Assembly: GCA_016713175.1 (NCBI GenBank)
Contig: JADJPQ010000029.1
Span: forward strand, 62,001 to 126,000
DNA length: 64,000 nt
Direction of reading: 5' to 3'
DNA from: Planctomycetota bacterium
Lineage (GTDB): Bacteria > Planctomycetota > UBA1135 > UBA2386
Each line of letters begins with the position of its first letter. Positions within the stretch are counted from its first letter, which is position 1. A program made the position numbers and the translations under genes. The notes under the pieces are model-generated. The model had not been told where the DNA came from, ran no database searches, and worked only from the letters and a program-made list of their open reading frames with translations. Below are positions 1-10,315 of the stretch, in pieces.

Positions 1-1363
1 CGATGCCGACCGTCAAGGTCACCGCGGACGCCAACGGCAGGTTCATGCCGTTCGGGCCCGGGAAGCCCAGCAGCAGGCCATACAGTCCTACACCGAAGGT
101 CGTCGGCAGCCCGCTGACCGACACTGCGTAGGAACTGGTGACCGGCGCCGAGGTCGTCGCGAACACCGAGCCATGCATCGTCGTCGGGAACGGCACGTCG
201 CCACGACAGTCCTTCAGATACGCGGCCACCCATGGCGTCGGCCCGCCGTTGCCGGGATCGAGTTCGCACACGGCATCGATGTCACCCGTTCCACCGGCGC
301 CCGCGACCTTGGCAACCGGCTGAACGCCGTCGGTGCCTGGATCGTAGAGCAACGGCCGGGCCGTCACGAACGTCGGGGGTGTCGGTGCCGGGTGCAGCGC
401 AAACCCGGCGACCATCAGTTGATGGCCGAGCAGGTTGCGCGCGGGCGTGCGACGCAGCGACAGCAGCAGCTTGCCGCCACCATCGACCGCCAACGCATCG
501 ATGTCGTCGTCGAAGTTCAAGCCGAGTTCGGCGTAGGTGGCGAAGACATCCGGCGTCGACCATCCCGCACCGGTCCAGCGCAGGTGCAGGATCGTCGCGC
601 CACTTGGCAACGGATGCGTCACCGGCACGCTACCGCGCGTCTGGAACCAGCTCTGGATGGTCGGATTGGTCGTCGTGCTCGCGAACGCGTGGGGCAGCGA
701 GAAGAAGAAGAACGGGTTCGGGTCGAGCGCGCCGTCGGCGATGCCACTTTCGTAGGCCGGAAAGAACGCGTCGAAGTCGCCCAGCTCTGGCAGCGTCAGC
801 GTCGCGCGGAAGCCGATCTCGGCGCTGTCGTTCGCCCGTTCGGCAACTGCGATCTCCGCGCATGCCGGCACGACCGAAAGGTCGCTGCCCGGCACGAAGA
901 ACGTGAACATGTCGCCACCACACCCCTCGGCCCGGCCGTGCTCCTGCACCACCACCGGGGCGTCGCCGCCCGGGGTCTCACGCGTGACCGAGAAGGCGAT
1001 CGCACTCCAGCCGCCCCAGCTCGGGACGGTGACCATGCCGGTCGACGGATCGGCCCAGATGCCGTTGTACTGCGAGGACACCGCATCCAGCCGGAAACCG
1101 GTCGGCAGCGGCGACAGCCCGGCGAACAGCGCCGCCATCGTGAAGTCGGGCGCCGCGGTCGGCGTGTCGACCAACGGCGTGAACCCGGCGCGCTTCAGGT
1201 AGGTCCGGCGTTGCACCAGCAACCGACCGTCCGTGGTCGGTCCCGGTCCACGCGTCTCGTCGTTGCCGACGACGAAGATGGCCGGCAACCCGACGAACGG
1301 ACCGGTACTGACCTGGGCGCCGAGGCCCACGGCAAACACCCCGATGACCAAGGGTATGCGCAT
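1..1363 (-). CDS. Secreted hypothetical protein, 3' end beyond window
   Basis: An uninterrupted minus-strand frame runs from an ATG at 1363 to the window edge (at least 454 codons). The N-terminus is a signal peptide: MRIPL, a hydrophobic stretch, then a likely cleavage near GLGAQ. The body is Ala/Gly/Pro/Thr-rich with no recognised catalytic motif. The last visible residues (GVGLYGLLLGFPGP) resemble the start of the C-terminal module shared by most secreted proteins in this window. Function unknown; probably exported or surface-located. It is cut off only by the window boundary, so its end cannot be judged. Confidence 0.7.
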   Translation of the reverse strand, partial: MRIPLVIGVFAVGLGAQVSTGPFVGLPAIFVVGNDETRGPGPTTDGRLLVQRRTYLKRAGFTPLVDTPTAAPDFTMAALFAGLSPLPTGFRLDAVSSQYNGIWADPSTGMVTVPSWGGWSAIAFSVTRETPGGDAPVVVQEHGRAEGCGGDMFTFFVPGSDLSVVPACAEIAVAERANDSAEIGFRATLTLPELGDFDAFFPAYESGIADGALDPNPFFFFSLPHAFASTTTNPTIQSWFQTRGSVPVTHPLPSGATILHLRWTGAGWSTPDVFATYAELGLNFDDDIDALAVDGGGKLLLSLRRTPARNLLGHQLMVAGFALHPAPTPPTFVTARPLLYDPGTDGVQPVAKVAGAGGTGDIDAVCELDPGNGGPTPWVAAYLKDCRGDVPFPTTMHGSVFATTSAPVTSSYAVSVSGLPTTFGVGLYGLLLGFPGPNGMNLPLASAVTLTVGI

Positions 1364-1431
1364 GACGACTCCTGGACAAAACGACACCGACAAGCGAGAC
1401 GAACGCTGGTCGGCAGCATACCCATCCCCGG

Positions 1432-4071
1432 TCAACGCGGGCGGTCCGGCTCGATCTCGCGGCACAACCGCAGGCCCGAACTGGCGCCAGCCGTGGTCAC
1501 CGCCACCGCGTTGCGCAGCGTCGCTCGCGCCGCCAACCAGGTCGACATGAAGGAACCGCCGCGCAGATCCCGGCGCGATGGTTCCAGCACCTCCCCGGCC
1601 CGAACCGGTTCGACGGCGCCGTCACCGTGGCGCGGTCGCGCGTCGACGTACTTGTGGTACGGGTCGGCCGTGTACTCCCTGACGTTGCCGAGCATGTGAT
1701 GCAACCCGAATGGGTTGGCCCGCAGCGAGTCCACCGGCGCCGTCAGCGGCCAGGTGTCATCGAACGGCACTGCCCCGCCCTCCCCCTGCGGGACGCCTTT
1801 GCCCCGCACGAAGGATTCATCCGCCAGGTTCTCAGCGCCCTCGATCGGCGTCACCGAGTAACCGGTCCACCACGGTGCGTCGCCATGGGCCCGTGCCGCA
1901 TGCTCCCACCGCGCCGACGACGGCAGACAACCACCGAGTCGTCGCGCGGCTTCGGCTGCCGCCCGCCAATCGATCGTGTTGACCGGATGCACCGGTGTCA
2001 CCCCACGCGCCCCCGAACTCTCGGCGCTGAACTGTGACGGATTGCTGCGAAACAGCCGCCCCCACTGTGCCTGCGTCAATTCGTACTTGGCCAGGAAGTA
2101 CGGCTCCAGCCGAACGCGCAGCGCGCGCCCAGGCGAGCCCCCTTCCGCTGTCGCTTCGTACTCCGAGTCGTGCGGTGCATACGGCAGCCGAGCATCGGTC
2201 GGCGCCACGCCGAGCGTCACCTCCCCACCCGGAATCAGCACCAGCACGACCCCAGTGTCCGCCTCGATCCGCCACCGCCCATCGACCCGCTCGGGCAACC
2301 GTTCGTCGGGTTGCAGCAGCGCGAACTCCCACAGACCGGACGTCGGATCCGGCCCCAGTGGCCACAACCCGACCTGCGGCAGCAGATGCAAGCCACCATA
2401 GCGCTCGGCAATCGCCGCGCTCGCGTTCGCCCAAGCCGCGGACTGTTCGTCGACGCTGCGCTGTCGCAGCGAAGCGGCAAAGGCACGGCGGCTGGCGACC
2501 GCCGTGCTCACCCCATCGGTCTGCAGCCGCGTCAACTCGGCCAGCAGCAGACCGATCTGGCGGTGCAAGAACGCATCGCGCGGCGATACCTGCTGCAACT
2601 CACCGTCGACGACCACACCACCGGCCGCCACGTCGTCGCGTTGCGCTTCGAACCTCGGTCGTTGCGCCACGATCGCCTCGTACTCGGTGAGCCAGCGATC
2701 CATCGCCCCCAACTGCGCCGGCAGCGCCGGCCAGGTGTCGGTCGGCGCACGCGCCACCAGTCGTTCGAGGTCGAGGGCGACCTGCAGCGTGTCGAAACGA
2801 TCGAGGCTCCGCACCGCCTGCGCGCGGGACTCGAGGGACACGACCAGCGCCACCAACAACCCGAGAACCGTCAGCAGCGACGCCGCCACCACGACGCGAT
2901 GGCGGCGGACGAATTTCCGGACGTGATAGAACGTCGACGGCGGGCCGGCCATCACCGGTCGGCCGGCCAGATGCCGCCGCAGATCGGCCGCCAGCTCGGA
3001 CACCGACGCGTAACGTTCGTTGCGTTCGCGGGCGATCGCCTTGCCGACGATCCAATCGAGGTCACCGCGCAGTTGTCGTTCGAGTGCGGCCACCGTGGTG
3101 CCCGTTGCCGCCGTGATCGCCTCGGCGATGCCCGGTTCACGCAATCGCCGACTCGGCGGCAACGGCGTCCCGACCGCGATCGCCTGTTGCATCGCCAGGA
3201 ACCCCTGCTGCCGCAACGTCGCGAAGTCGAACGGCAGGACGCCGCACAGCAGTTCGTAGGCGATCGTGCCGAGCGCGTAGACATCGGCCCGCGTGTCGAC
3301 CCCGTCCGGCCCCGGCAGCGCCTGCTCCGGGCTCATGTACTCCGGGGTGCCGAGTACCTGCCCCGCTTCGGTCAACATCGCGCCGGCCAGCGGTTCCTGC
3401 AGCGCCTTGGCCAGGCCGAAGTCGATCACCTTGACCACCGGCCCGGTGCGTTCGCAGACCAGCACGTTGCCGGGTTTCAGATCGCGATGCAGGATGCCGC
3501 GCTGATGCGCATGCTGCACGGCGTCGCACAGCTGCAGCAGCAGGTGCAGACGTGCAGGCACGGCCAAGCGCCGCTCCTTGCAGAACACCTGCAATGGCTG
3601 GCCGTCGACGAACTCCATCGCAAACCACGGTCGGCCGTCGTCCGTCGTACCCGCCTCGAACACCTGGGCGATGCCGGGGTGGCTGAGCTGCGCCAGAGCC
3701 TGTCGTTCCGCCTGGAAGCGGGCCAGCGCATGCCCGCCGCCGAGCCGTTCGTGCATCAGCTTCAGCGCCACCAGACGCCGGACCGGTTGCTCCTGATCGG
3801 CCAGCCACACCTGCCCCATCCCGCCGGCCCCGAGTTCGCGCCGCAGCGTGAACGCGCCGATGCGGCGATCGGCGATCGTCGGCTTGTCGAGCAGCCCCAT
3901 CCGCTGCAGCGCGGTGTAGCGCCGTCGCAGGGCGTCGGCATGCTCGGGATGGCGCGCGCACAGTTCCGGCAACGGATCCCCACCGCCGTGGCTGAACCGC
4001 GCCAGACAATCTGCCAACAACGTCTCCAACGACGGCGGATCGCGATCGGGGACGGACGACGCGGAGGCCAT
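1432..4071 (-). CDS. Ser/Thr protein kinase with C-terminal formylglycine-enzyme-like (SUMF1) domain
   Basis: Predicted 879-residue membrane kinase. Residues 1-65 are a short helical domain seen in planctomycete kinases. The Hanks kinase domain spans about 75-360: glycine loop GAGGMGQVW (81-89), Lys104 in VALK, catalytic HRDLKPGN (195-202), DFG (217-219) and a GTPEYMSPEQ activation segment. One transmembrane helix follows near residue 400. The C-terminal ~240 residues match the FGE-sulfatase fold: an IPGG start, the KYELTQAQWG and PVHPVNTIDW motifs, GLHHMLGNVREYT and LRGGSF. In kinases of this kind the FGE-like part is usually a sensor rather than an enzyme; no pair of catalytic cysteines is evident. 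ATG 4071 was preferred to an in-frame ATG 31 codons upstream because homology starts here. Confidence 0.9.
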   Translation of the reverse strand: MASASSVPDRDPPSLETLLADCLARFSHGGGDPLPELCARHPEHADALRRRYTALQRMGLLDKPTIADRRIGAFTLRRELGAGGMGQVWLADQEQPVRRLVALKLMHERLGGGHALARFQAERQALAQLSHPGIAQVFEAGTTDDGRPWFAMEFVDGQPLQVFCKERRLAVPARLHLLLQLCDAVQHAHQRGILHRDLKPGNVLVCERTGPVVKVIDFGLAKALQEPLAGAMLTEAGQVLGTPEYMSPEQALPGPDGVDTRADVYALGTIAYELLCGVLPFDFATLRQQGFLAMQQAIAVGTPLPPSRRLREPGIAEAITAATGTTVAALERQLRGDLDWIVGKAIARERNERYASVSELAADLRRHLAGRPVMAGPPSTFYHVRKFVRRHRVVVAASLLTVLGLLVALVVSLESRAQAVRSLDRFDTLQVALDLERLVARAPTDTWPALPAQLGAMDRWLTEYEAIVAQRPRFEAQRDDVAAGGVVVDGELQQVSPRDAFLHRQIGLLLAELTRLQTDGVSTAVASRRAFAASLRQRSVDEQSAAWANASAAIAERYGGLHLLPQVGLWPLGPDPTSGLWEFALLQPDERLPERVDGRWRIEADTGVVLVLIPGGEVTLGVAPTDARLPYAPHDSEYEATAEGGSPGRALRVRLEPYFLAKYELTQAQWGRLFRSNPSQFSAESSGARGVTPVHPVNTIDWRAAAEAARRLGGCLPSSARWEHAARAHGDAPWWTGYSVTPIEGAENLADESFVRGKGVPQGEGGAVPFDDTWPLTAPVDSLRANPFGLHHMLGNVREYTADPYHKYVDARPRHGDGAVEPVRAGEVLEPSRRDLRGGSFMSTWLAARATLRNAVAVTTAGASSGLRLCREIEPDRPR

Positions 4072-4187
4072 CCCCTGACCATACCGCCGCGGCAACCGCG
4101 CGAAACCGGGTGACAGATCCCGGTCTCGGCTGCTGGTTCCGGTGGAGCCGGCTCCCGGCCCCATCCCCTGATCAACCGAGGTCTGCG

Positions 4188-5348
4188 ATGAACCGTCTGC
4201 CTGGTCTGTGCGTACTCTTGTCCGTTCCTTTGGCCCACCTGACCGCCCAGAACCTGCTGAGCTACCGCCCGAACGGCCCCCTGAGCCGCCTGCTCGAGGC
4301 GCCGGCGGCGAGCCCGGCCTGGGTGCCCCCCGGGGGCGGCCCGGGCGTCGGCGTCGGCGTGATGAACGGCCCGCCGCGGCCGGTGCCGCCGGCGCTGCTC
4401 GGCGCGGTCGAGGTCGACAGCACCAGTGGACTGGTGTTCTCCACCAACGGGCAGCTCAGCATCGAGCGTTCGTTCTACCCACGTCTGGGCTGCACGCCGC
4501 CGGCAGCGCTGCCCTCGCTGCCGATACCTGCGCCCGTTGGCTCCGTGACTGGCATGGCATTCGATCCGGTGCTTCACCACCTGTTCTTGACCAACGGCGG
4601 AATGATCTTCGAGGTCGACCCGGCCGCCGGCATGACCATCGTGTGCATGTGGCCGGCGGCGATCCTGAACATCCTGACCGGGCTCGACTTCGACCCCGCG
4701 CATCCCGATCGCCTGATGGCTGTGACTTCGGCTGGGGAAGTGGCGATCTACAGCCGCTGCGGCATGCTGCTGTCGGCGGTCGGCCCGGGCTACCCGTTTC
4801 CGGGTGGTAACGCCGTCGGCATTGCCCGCGACCGATCGGACTGCGTTGCCTCGTCGGTGTACGTGCTGTGGGACAACGGCGATACCTACGACCACGGCCT
4901 CAGCGCGCTGCACCACGCTGGCGGCGGTGGCCGTGTCGGCCTGACCTACGCTGCGACGCCGACCTACCTGCCGAGCGCCGGGGCCTGCGGCGGCAGCGAT
5001 CCGGACGGTCGGATTGCGCAGTTCGCGGTCGAAGACGAACCCGGCTTCGCCATCGAGGTGTGCGGCCTGGCGGCGGGCTTGCCGTTCGCGGCGCTGTTGA
5101 TCGACCTGCCGCCGGCACCGATCGGGGTCGCGCTGCCGGGCATCTGCGGCACGACGTGGGTACCGATCCCGGCACTGTTCGTCGGCTTCGCACCGGTTGC
5201 CCCGGGCGCGACGACCGCATCGGTACCGTTGCCGCTGCCGCCGGGCCTGTGCGGCCTGCGGCTCTACGCGCAGTGGTTCGCGCCGTGTGCCGGCCCGTGT
5301 GGGTATGCGACCTCGGACGGCATGCAACTCGAGATCTCGCGACGGTAG
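4188..5348 (+). CDS. Secreted hypothetical protein with planctomycete-type C-terminal module
   Basis: 386 residues. The start at 4188 gives a clear signal peptide (MNRLPGLCVLLSVPLAHLTAQ) with cleavage after TAQ; an in-frame upstream ATG at 4110 would bury it. The middle part has motifs such as DPVLHHLFLTNG and LTGLDFDPAHPDRL, suggesting a beta-propeller-like, lipid- or sugar-free structural protein; no enzyme motif was found. The end (LCGLRLYAQW...ATSDGMQLE) matches the module also seen at the ends of the kelch and RCC1 proteins here. Divergent from the kinase gene, with 116 bp between the two starts. Confidence 0.75.
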   Translation: MNRLPGLCVLLSVPLAHLTAQNLLSYRPNGPLSRLLEAPAASPAWVPPGGGPGVGVGVMNGPPRPVPPALLGAVEVDSTSGLVFSTNGQLSIERSFYPRLGCTPPAALPSLPIPAPVGSVTGMAFDPVLHHLFLTNGGMIFEVDPAAGMTIVCMWPAAILNILTGLDFDPAHPDRLMAVTSAGEVAIYSRCGMLLSAVGPGYPFPGGNAVGIARDRSDCVASSVYVLWDNGDTYDHGLSALHHAGGGGRVGLTYAATPTYLPSAGACGGSDPDGRIAQFAVEDEPGFAIEVCGLAAGLPFAALLIDLPPAPIGVALPGICGTTWVPIPALFVGFAPVAPGATTASVPLPLPPGLCGLRLYAQWFAPCAGPCGYATSDGMQLEISRR

Positions 5349-5420
5349 GGCGAAACCCGGCGAGGCGCCGGGGCTAACATCGAAGGCGCCGCGGGCCCGG
5401 GTCGGCGCCAACAACGAGCC

Positions 5421-8210
5421 GTGAACGACGTCGACGAACCGGATGGCACGCTGGACGAAGCCGATGCCCGGCGCCTGGAAAGCCTGGTCGCGATGTGCCT
5501 TGCCGCTCACGAAGCCGGCGATGCATCTGCTTTCGAACGAACCCAGGCCAGCGCCCAGCGCCTGCGACCCTGGCTGCAGCGTCGACTGTCGACGTTGCAG
5601 CGGCTCGGTATGACGACCGCGACATCGCCGATGAACATCGGTCCGTACCGCCTGGTCCGCGTGATCGGCGAGGGCGGCATGGGGACGGTCTGGCTTGCCG
5701 AACAACAACAGCCCGTGCGACGACAAGTCGCGGTCAAAGTGATCCGGGCTGGCCTGAACAGCGACGCGCTGCTCGCTCGTTTCGCCGGCGAACGCCAGGC
5801 GCTGGCGATGATGGATCACGACGGGATCGCCAAGGTGTTCGACGGCGGCACCACGCCGGCGGGGGCGCCCTACTTCGCGATGGAACTGGTGCACGGCGAG
5901 CCGCTGACGGCGTTCTGCGATCGCCATCGACTGGACCTGCGGGCGCGGATCGGCCTGCTTCGCCAGGTCTGCGCGGCAGTCACGCACGCTCACCAGAAAG
6001 GGGTGATCCACCGCGATCTGAAGCCCGGCAACATGCTGGTGAGTGGCGATGCAGCCAACCCACGGGTCAAGGTCATCGACTTCGGACTCGCCAAGATCCT
6101 CGCCGACGGCGTGGCCGAGGGGAACGCGACCAGCCCCGGTCACCTGCTCGGGACTCCTGGCTACATCGCGCCCGAACAAGCGGGCCCGGCCAACCTCGAT
6201 CTCGACATCCGCGTCGACATCTGGTCCCTCGGCGCCGTGGCCTACGAACTGTTGGCCGGCTTGCAGCCGTTCTCGATGCCGCGACGGCGCGACGGCGGGC
6301 TCGCCCAGCTGCAGCGCCGATTGCAGGCGGGCCCGGTGCCGGCCAGCAGTCGCTTCGCCGCCCTGCCGGTGGCCACGGCATCGACGATCGCGACCCACCG
6401 ACGAACGTCGACGACCAGATTGCGGCGCTCGCTGCACGGCGACCTCGACTGGATCCTCAACCTGGCCTTGGACCCTGATCGCGAGCGCCGCTACCCCTCG
6501 GCCGCAGCCTTCGCCGAAGACCTGCAGCGTCATCTCGACGAACTGCCGGTGATCGCCGGCCCACCGGGAACGGCATACCGACTGCGCAAAGCGCTGTCCC
6601 GCTATCGTCACGTCGTGGCCGTGGCGGCGTTGGTATTGGTCACCCTGCTGGCCGGACTGCTGACCACGTGGCGGCAGTATCGCCGCGCCGAGCGCGAGGC
6701 CACCTCCAACGCCAGGCTGGTGCAGGAACTGCATGCGGCCATCCGTGCTGAGACCGCTGCCAGGGTCGAAGTCGAGAACCAGAACCGGTTGCTGGAGGAG
6801 GTCGTCAGCTTTCTCGGCGAGCAGCTCGGTGACGTCGATCCGGCCGCAATCGGTCGCGGCTGGCGGCATGCCCTCCTGGCCGCCGTCGACGAACCGCAGC
6901 GCGCGGCGGTGACCGAACTGCTGGCGGACGTACCGTTCACCGACCTGGCGGTCTCGTCGCTGTGCGACCACCAGTTGGCCCATGCGCTGGTCGCGATCGA
7001 CCAACGGTTCGCGACCCAGCCGTGTACGCGAGCGCAACTGCTGCAAACCGTCGCGGACGTCCTGCGCTCGATCGGAGCCAACGCGGCAGCCATCGCGCCG
7101 CAAACCACGGCGGCCACCTTGCGGCAGGCCGAACTGGGCGACGGCCACCCGGACACCCTGAGGAGCCTCGGCAACCTGGCCCTGTTGTTCCACGAACTGG
7201 CGCAGCCAGACGCGGCGGCGCCGCTGTTCGCGCGCGCGTTCGCGATCAGCCAGCGCACGCTTGGCGACGAGCATCCCGCCACACTGCTGGCCCGGGCCAA
7301 TTTCGGCAGTTTCCTGCTGGCCAGCGGTGAGCTTGCTGCTGCCGAGGAGCATCTGGTGGAAGTTCTGCGGCAACGGACCTTGCACGGCGTCGACGCCGAC
7401 ACCACCGCCTCGGCCCATCAGGCCATGGCCAGGCTGCGCGCCGCACAGCGACAACCGCAGGCGGCGCGTACGCATGCCGAAATGGCGCTGGCCGCCCGGC
7501 GACGCGCGCTGGGCAACGACCATCCGGCCACGCTCGCGGCGCTCGTCAACGTCGGCGCACTGCAACGCCAGACCGGTGACCTGGATGCGGCGCACACGAC
7601 GCTCGTCGACGCGGTCGATCGACTCGGTCGACAACGTGGCCAGGAACACCCGGAGACGGCAACCGCCCGGCACAACCTGGCCGCGGTGCTGGCGGCGCGC
7701 GGCCAACTCGATGCGGCCGTTGCGCACTACGAAGCCGCCGCCGCGGTGCGCCTCGCCACTCGCGGCCGGGCGCATCTCGAGACCCTGACCACCGCGATCA
7801 ACCTCGCCGGCGTACTGCTGCGCTTGCACCGCCCCAAGCGGGCGATCGACCTGCTGACACCAACCACCGCTGCCGCCCGTCGAGTGTTGGTCGGCGGCCA
7901 TCTGCAGCACCGTGTCCTGTGGTTGCGCACGCTCGGCACCGCACACGCTCAGATCGGCACCCCGGCTGACCTGGCGGCGGCGAGTGACTGCCTGAGCGAA
8001 GCGCAGGAGCTGTTCGAGGCCAGTCCGATCGCCGACCCGCAGCAGGCACACCGCAACGCGCGTCAGCTGGTTGCGGTGTACTCGGCCCGGCGGCAGCACG
8101 AATCGACGCCAGAGATCGAACAGGGATTGGAGCGTTGGCGTCGGCGAGTGGCCGACCCGACAGCCGGGTCAGCGGAAGTCAAGAGCGCCAGCGGACATCG
8201 GCCTCAGTAG
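5421..8210 (+). CDS. Ser/Thr protein kinase with C-terminal TPR repeats
   Basis: 929 residues from a GTG at 5421 (VNDVDEPDG). The kinase domain follows a ~70-residue N-terminal helical segment: GEGGMGTVW (83-91), Lys106 in VAVKV, HRDLKPGN, DFGLAK and GTPGYIAPEQ. A transmembrane helix lies near residue 405 (VVAVAALVLVTLLAGLL), then a coiled-coil-like stretch. The C-terminal ~400 residues are degenerate TPR repeats of the TPR_10/12 kind, with recurring LG..HP.TL...N.A motifs. Such kinases are anchored in the membrane and use the TPR part to bind partners. No direct substrate can be named. The 73-bp gap from the upstream gene makes independent expression likely. Confidence 0.9.
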   Translation: MNDVDEPDGTLDEADARRLESLVAMCLAAHEAGDASAFERTQASAQRLRPWLQRRLSTLQRLGMTTATSPMNIGPYRLVRVIGEGGMGTVWLAEQQQPVRRQVAVKVIRAGLNSDALLARFAGERQALAMMDHDGIAKVFDGGTTPAGAPYFAMELVHGEPLTAFCDRHRLDLRARIGLLRQVCAAVTHAHQKGVIHRDLKPGNMLVSGDAANPRVKVIDFGLAKILADGVAEGNATSPGHLLGTPGYIAPEQAGPANLDLDIRVDIWSLGAVAYELLAGLQPFSMPRRRDGGLAQLQRRLQAGPVPASSRFAALPVATASTIATHRRTSTTRLRRSLHGDLDWILNLALDPDRERRYPSAAAFAEDLQRHLDELPVIAGPPGTAYRLRKALSRYRHVVAVAALVLVTLLAGLLTTWRQYRRAEREATSNARLVQELHAAIRAETAARVEVENQNRLLEEVVSFLGEQLGDVDPAAIGRGWRHALLAAVDEPQRAAVTELLADVPFTDLAVSSLCDHQLAHALVAIDQRFATQPCTRAQLLQTVADVLRSIGANAAAIAPQTTAATLRQAELGDGHPDTLRSLGNLALLFHELAQPDAAAPLFARAFAISQRTLGDEHPATLLARANFGSFLLASGELAAAEEHLVEVLRQRTLHGVDADTTASAHQAMARLRAAQRQPQAARTHAEMALAARRRALGNDHPATLAALVNVGALQRQTGDLDAAHTTLVDAVDRLGRQRGQEHPETATARHNLAAVLAARGQLDAAVAHYEAAAAVRLATRGRAHLETLTTAINLAGVLLRLHRPKRAIDLLTPTTAAARRVLVGGHLQHRVLWLRTLGTAHAQIGTPADLAAASDCLSEAQELFEASPIADPQQAHRNARQLVAVYSARRQHESTPEIEQGLERWRRRVADPTAGSAEVKSASGHRPQ

Positions 8211-8212
8211 GC

Positions 8213-8260
8213 CGATCGCCACCGGGCCGACAAGCCTGCTGCCGCGGGCCCGGCCGATCG
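8213..8260. terminator. Possible bidirectional terminator hairpin
   Basis: An imperfect inverted repeat (CGATCGCCACCGGGCC against GGGCCCGGCCGATCG) lies between two convergent genes. It has no obvious T-run, so it is a weak candidate. Confidence 0.3.
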
Positions 8261-8294
8261 TTCATCGTTCCCGCCCGGCAGTGGTCTGTCGGGC

Positions 8295-10211
8295 CTAGTA
8301 GGCAGTCCCCAGGGTGCTGACCTCGATCAGCACGGCGTTGGTCAAACCAATGCCACATGGCTGACTGCCATCGATGGTCGCTCCTTGCAGCACGAGTTCC
8401 AACCCGAACCCGGGATGCGGCAGCTGCATCGTCTGCAACAACCCGACCGTCAGCGGCTGATCGAACACCAGAGCGGAGAACGGGGAACCCGAGCAGCCGA
8501 GCAGTTGCTGCGGACCGGGCACACCGAACCCGGCCAGCAGGAATGTCGCGGGTGCGGTCGAGTCGATCTGCACTGGTTGGCCAGCCAGCACCGTGACGCG
8601 CCGGCCGAGGCCGCCGATGCTGCCGTTCACCGTCAGCGGTGCGCCGGGCAGAGTGCCGGCGGCCGCGCCGACAAACAGCGTCGGCAGTGGGTCGACGCCG
8701 AGACCCCGTACCACCAGGTGTCCCGGATTGGCCTTCCAGTTGCTGTTGGCCAGCGTCATGCCTTCGACCCAGTCCATCGCGGTCGGTGACACGCGATAGC
8801 GGAGGACCACCTGCTCGGCCGTGACCATCTGGAACTGCCCGTTGCCAACGGCGATCTCGAACTGCGCCGCGGCACCGAAATCGAGAGTCGCGAACAGGCC
8901 GCGCGACAGGATCGACCCGGGATGGTCGTCTTCACCCTGCTTGTAGTCGACAATGATGATGATGTCGCCGTGGATGATGTAGCCATCGCGAACGACCGGT
9001 TCGTCGGGATTGACGGTGCGACTCGCCACCCGCGCAACCTCGACACCGCCGGAATAGCAGAAGATGTCCGCGACGACCGGCGCGGTGCCGAACACCGCCG
9101 AGAAGTCCTGGCGAATCGCCGTAGCGTTGCCCTCCCTGGTAAACGCCAGACGCCCGAGTTCCTGACCCGACTGGCCACCGCGGGCGCCAAGAACGGTCAG
9201 TTCGAAGCGATCGCCGCTGTCGATCGGCAGACCAATGGGCAAGTCGAACATCGCGCACCGCGCGCGGCCGAAGTCGATGGCGATTCCATCACCGGGAGCC
9301 TGCAGGTTCTGCACCTGCAGATCCTGGCCGTGGACCAGCGCCAGGTTGCCGGTGCCAACCGTCGTCACGCCAAAGCCGGCGACCGCACTGCCGGCATCGA
9401 CGATATCGAAGTGCGACATGGTGTCGCTGGTCGTGAACACGCTGACCTGGTCGAACGCGGTAACGGGCACGAGATCCCGTGAGATGATCCGCACCATGTC
9501 GGCGTGGATCGGCGGCTGCGTGTCGACCGTGATTGGCACCTCCTGCTGGAACACGAACGACTCGCCCACCGAGGGATCCGGGAACGGTGGCGTCCACCAC
9601 CACCGCGGTGACGTCCGACACCACGACGACGGCGGCTCGAAGACGAGGTGATCCGGCACCGCCGTCGGCGGCAGTTCGATCTCGAAGTCGTGCCCCGGTC
9701 CGAAGTCCATCTGGCCGACGATCTGGTTGCGTGCAAACAGCACCACCGAGACGCCATTGGCCTGAACCGCCGGCCGGATCGGACGAACGCGCCAGCCGGC
9801 ATGGTCGCGCGCAATGCGGGTCCGATCCAGCGGCGACAGCGCGACTCCTTGCCGGACACCGCGCAGCGGCACGAACAACGACGTGCCGATCGGCACGTTG
9901 CCGAGGTCGAGCACCAACGCCAGCCCCAAGCACCCTCGCGACGTGAACGAGGCACCCCAGGCCGAACCCGCCGCCGCGGCCGGATCCCGGCTCGCCCGCA
10001 CGAGTTCCCCGGTGCGCGTGGCGGCCGCAAGCTTCTGCACGAGACCAGCGGCATAGGGGCCAACGTCATGCCCGGTGAACCGGGTGGCCTGCGCGGCGAG
10101 TTCGTCGCCGCCCAAAGCCATCCCCAGCCACAGCGCGGCCAGGCTGCCAATGCGCGAACGATCGCCCGACAACAAGCACGCCGGGGATCCCTTGCACCGA
10201 TTCGTAGACAT
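8295..10211 (-). CDS. Large secreted hypothetical protein
   Basis: 638 residues. The N-terminus has a basic region followed by LAALWLGMALG and a likely signal-peptide cleavage near LAAQA. The rest is beta-rich with many Val/Asp/Thr patches. A stretch near the middle has HGDIIIIVDYKQGEDDH, reminiscent of an acidic metal-binding loop, but no family could be recognised. The last ~80 residues contain the LQ...G..ISNAVLIEV-type ending related to the shared C-terminal module. It converges on the TPR kinase gene, and a minus-strand secreted-protein gene lies 104 bp upstream. Confidence 0.7.
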   Translation of the reverse strand: MSTNRCKGSPACLLSGDRSRIGSLAALWLGMALGGDELAAQATRFTGHDVGPYAAGLVQKLAAATRTGELVRASRDPAAAAGSAWGASFTSRGCLGLALVLDLGNVPIGTSLFVPLRGVRQGVALSPLDRTRIARDHAGWRVRPIRPAVQANGVSVVLFARNQIVGQMDFGPGHDFEIELPPTAVPDHLVFEPPSSWCRTSPRWWWTPPFPDPSVGESFVFQQEVPITVDTQPPIHADMVRIISRDLVPVTAFDQVSVFTTSDTMSHFDIVDAGSAVAGFGVTTVGTGNLALVHGQDLQVQNLQAPGDGIAIDFGRARCAMFDLPIGLPIDSGDRFELTVLGARGGQSGQELGRLAFTREGNATAIRQDFSAVFGTAPVVADIFCYSGGVEVARVASRTVNPDEPVVRDGYIIHGDIIIIVDYKQGEDDHPGSILSRGLFATLDFGAAAQFEIAVGNGQFQMVTAEQVVLRYRVSPTAMDWVEGMTLANSNWKANPGHLVVRGLGVDPLPTLFVGAAAGTLPGAPLTVNGSIGGLGRRVTVLAGQPVQIDSTAPATFLLAGFGVPGPQQLLGCSGSPFSALVFDQPLTVGLLQTMQLPHPGFGLELVLQGATIDGSQPCGIGLTNAVLIEVSTLGTAY

Positions 10212-10315
10212 CCAAACACCTCATGGGTTGATGGGTGCACGACAACCGGCACCCGACGACCTCAGCAGGCGTTCGGCCCGTTCGTCACGCGGGTTCGGCC
10301 GAAAACCGGATCCGA

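Noticed and set aside
173..1699. Long plus-strand open frame opposite secreted and kinase genes
   Set aside because: Arg/His-rich product with no homology, opposite a clear signal-peptide protein; such frames arise from high GC content.
3762..8099. 1,445-codon minus-strand frame
   Set aside because: Antisense to the TPR kinase and a secreted protein; composition dominated by Arg, Gln and Gly, no family motif.
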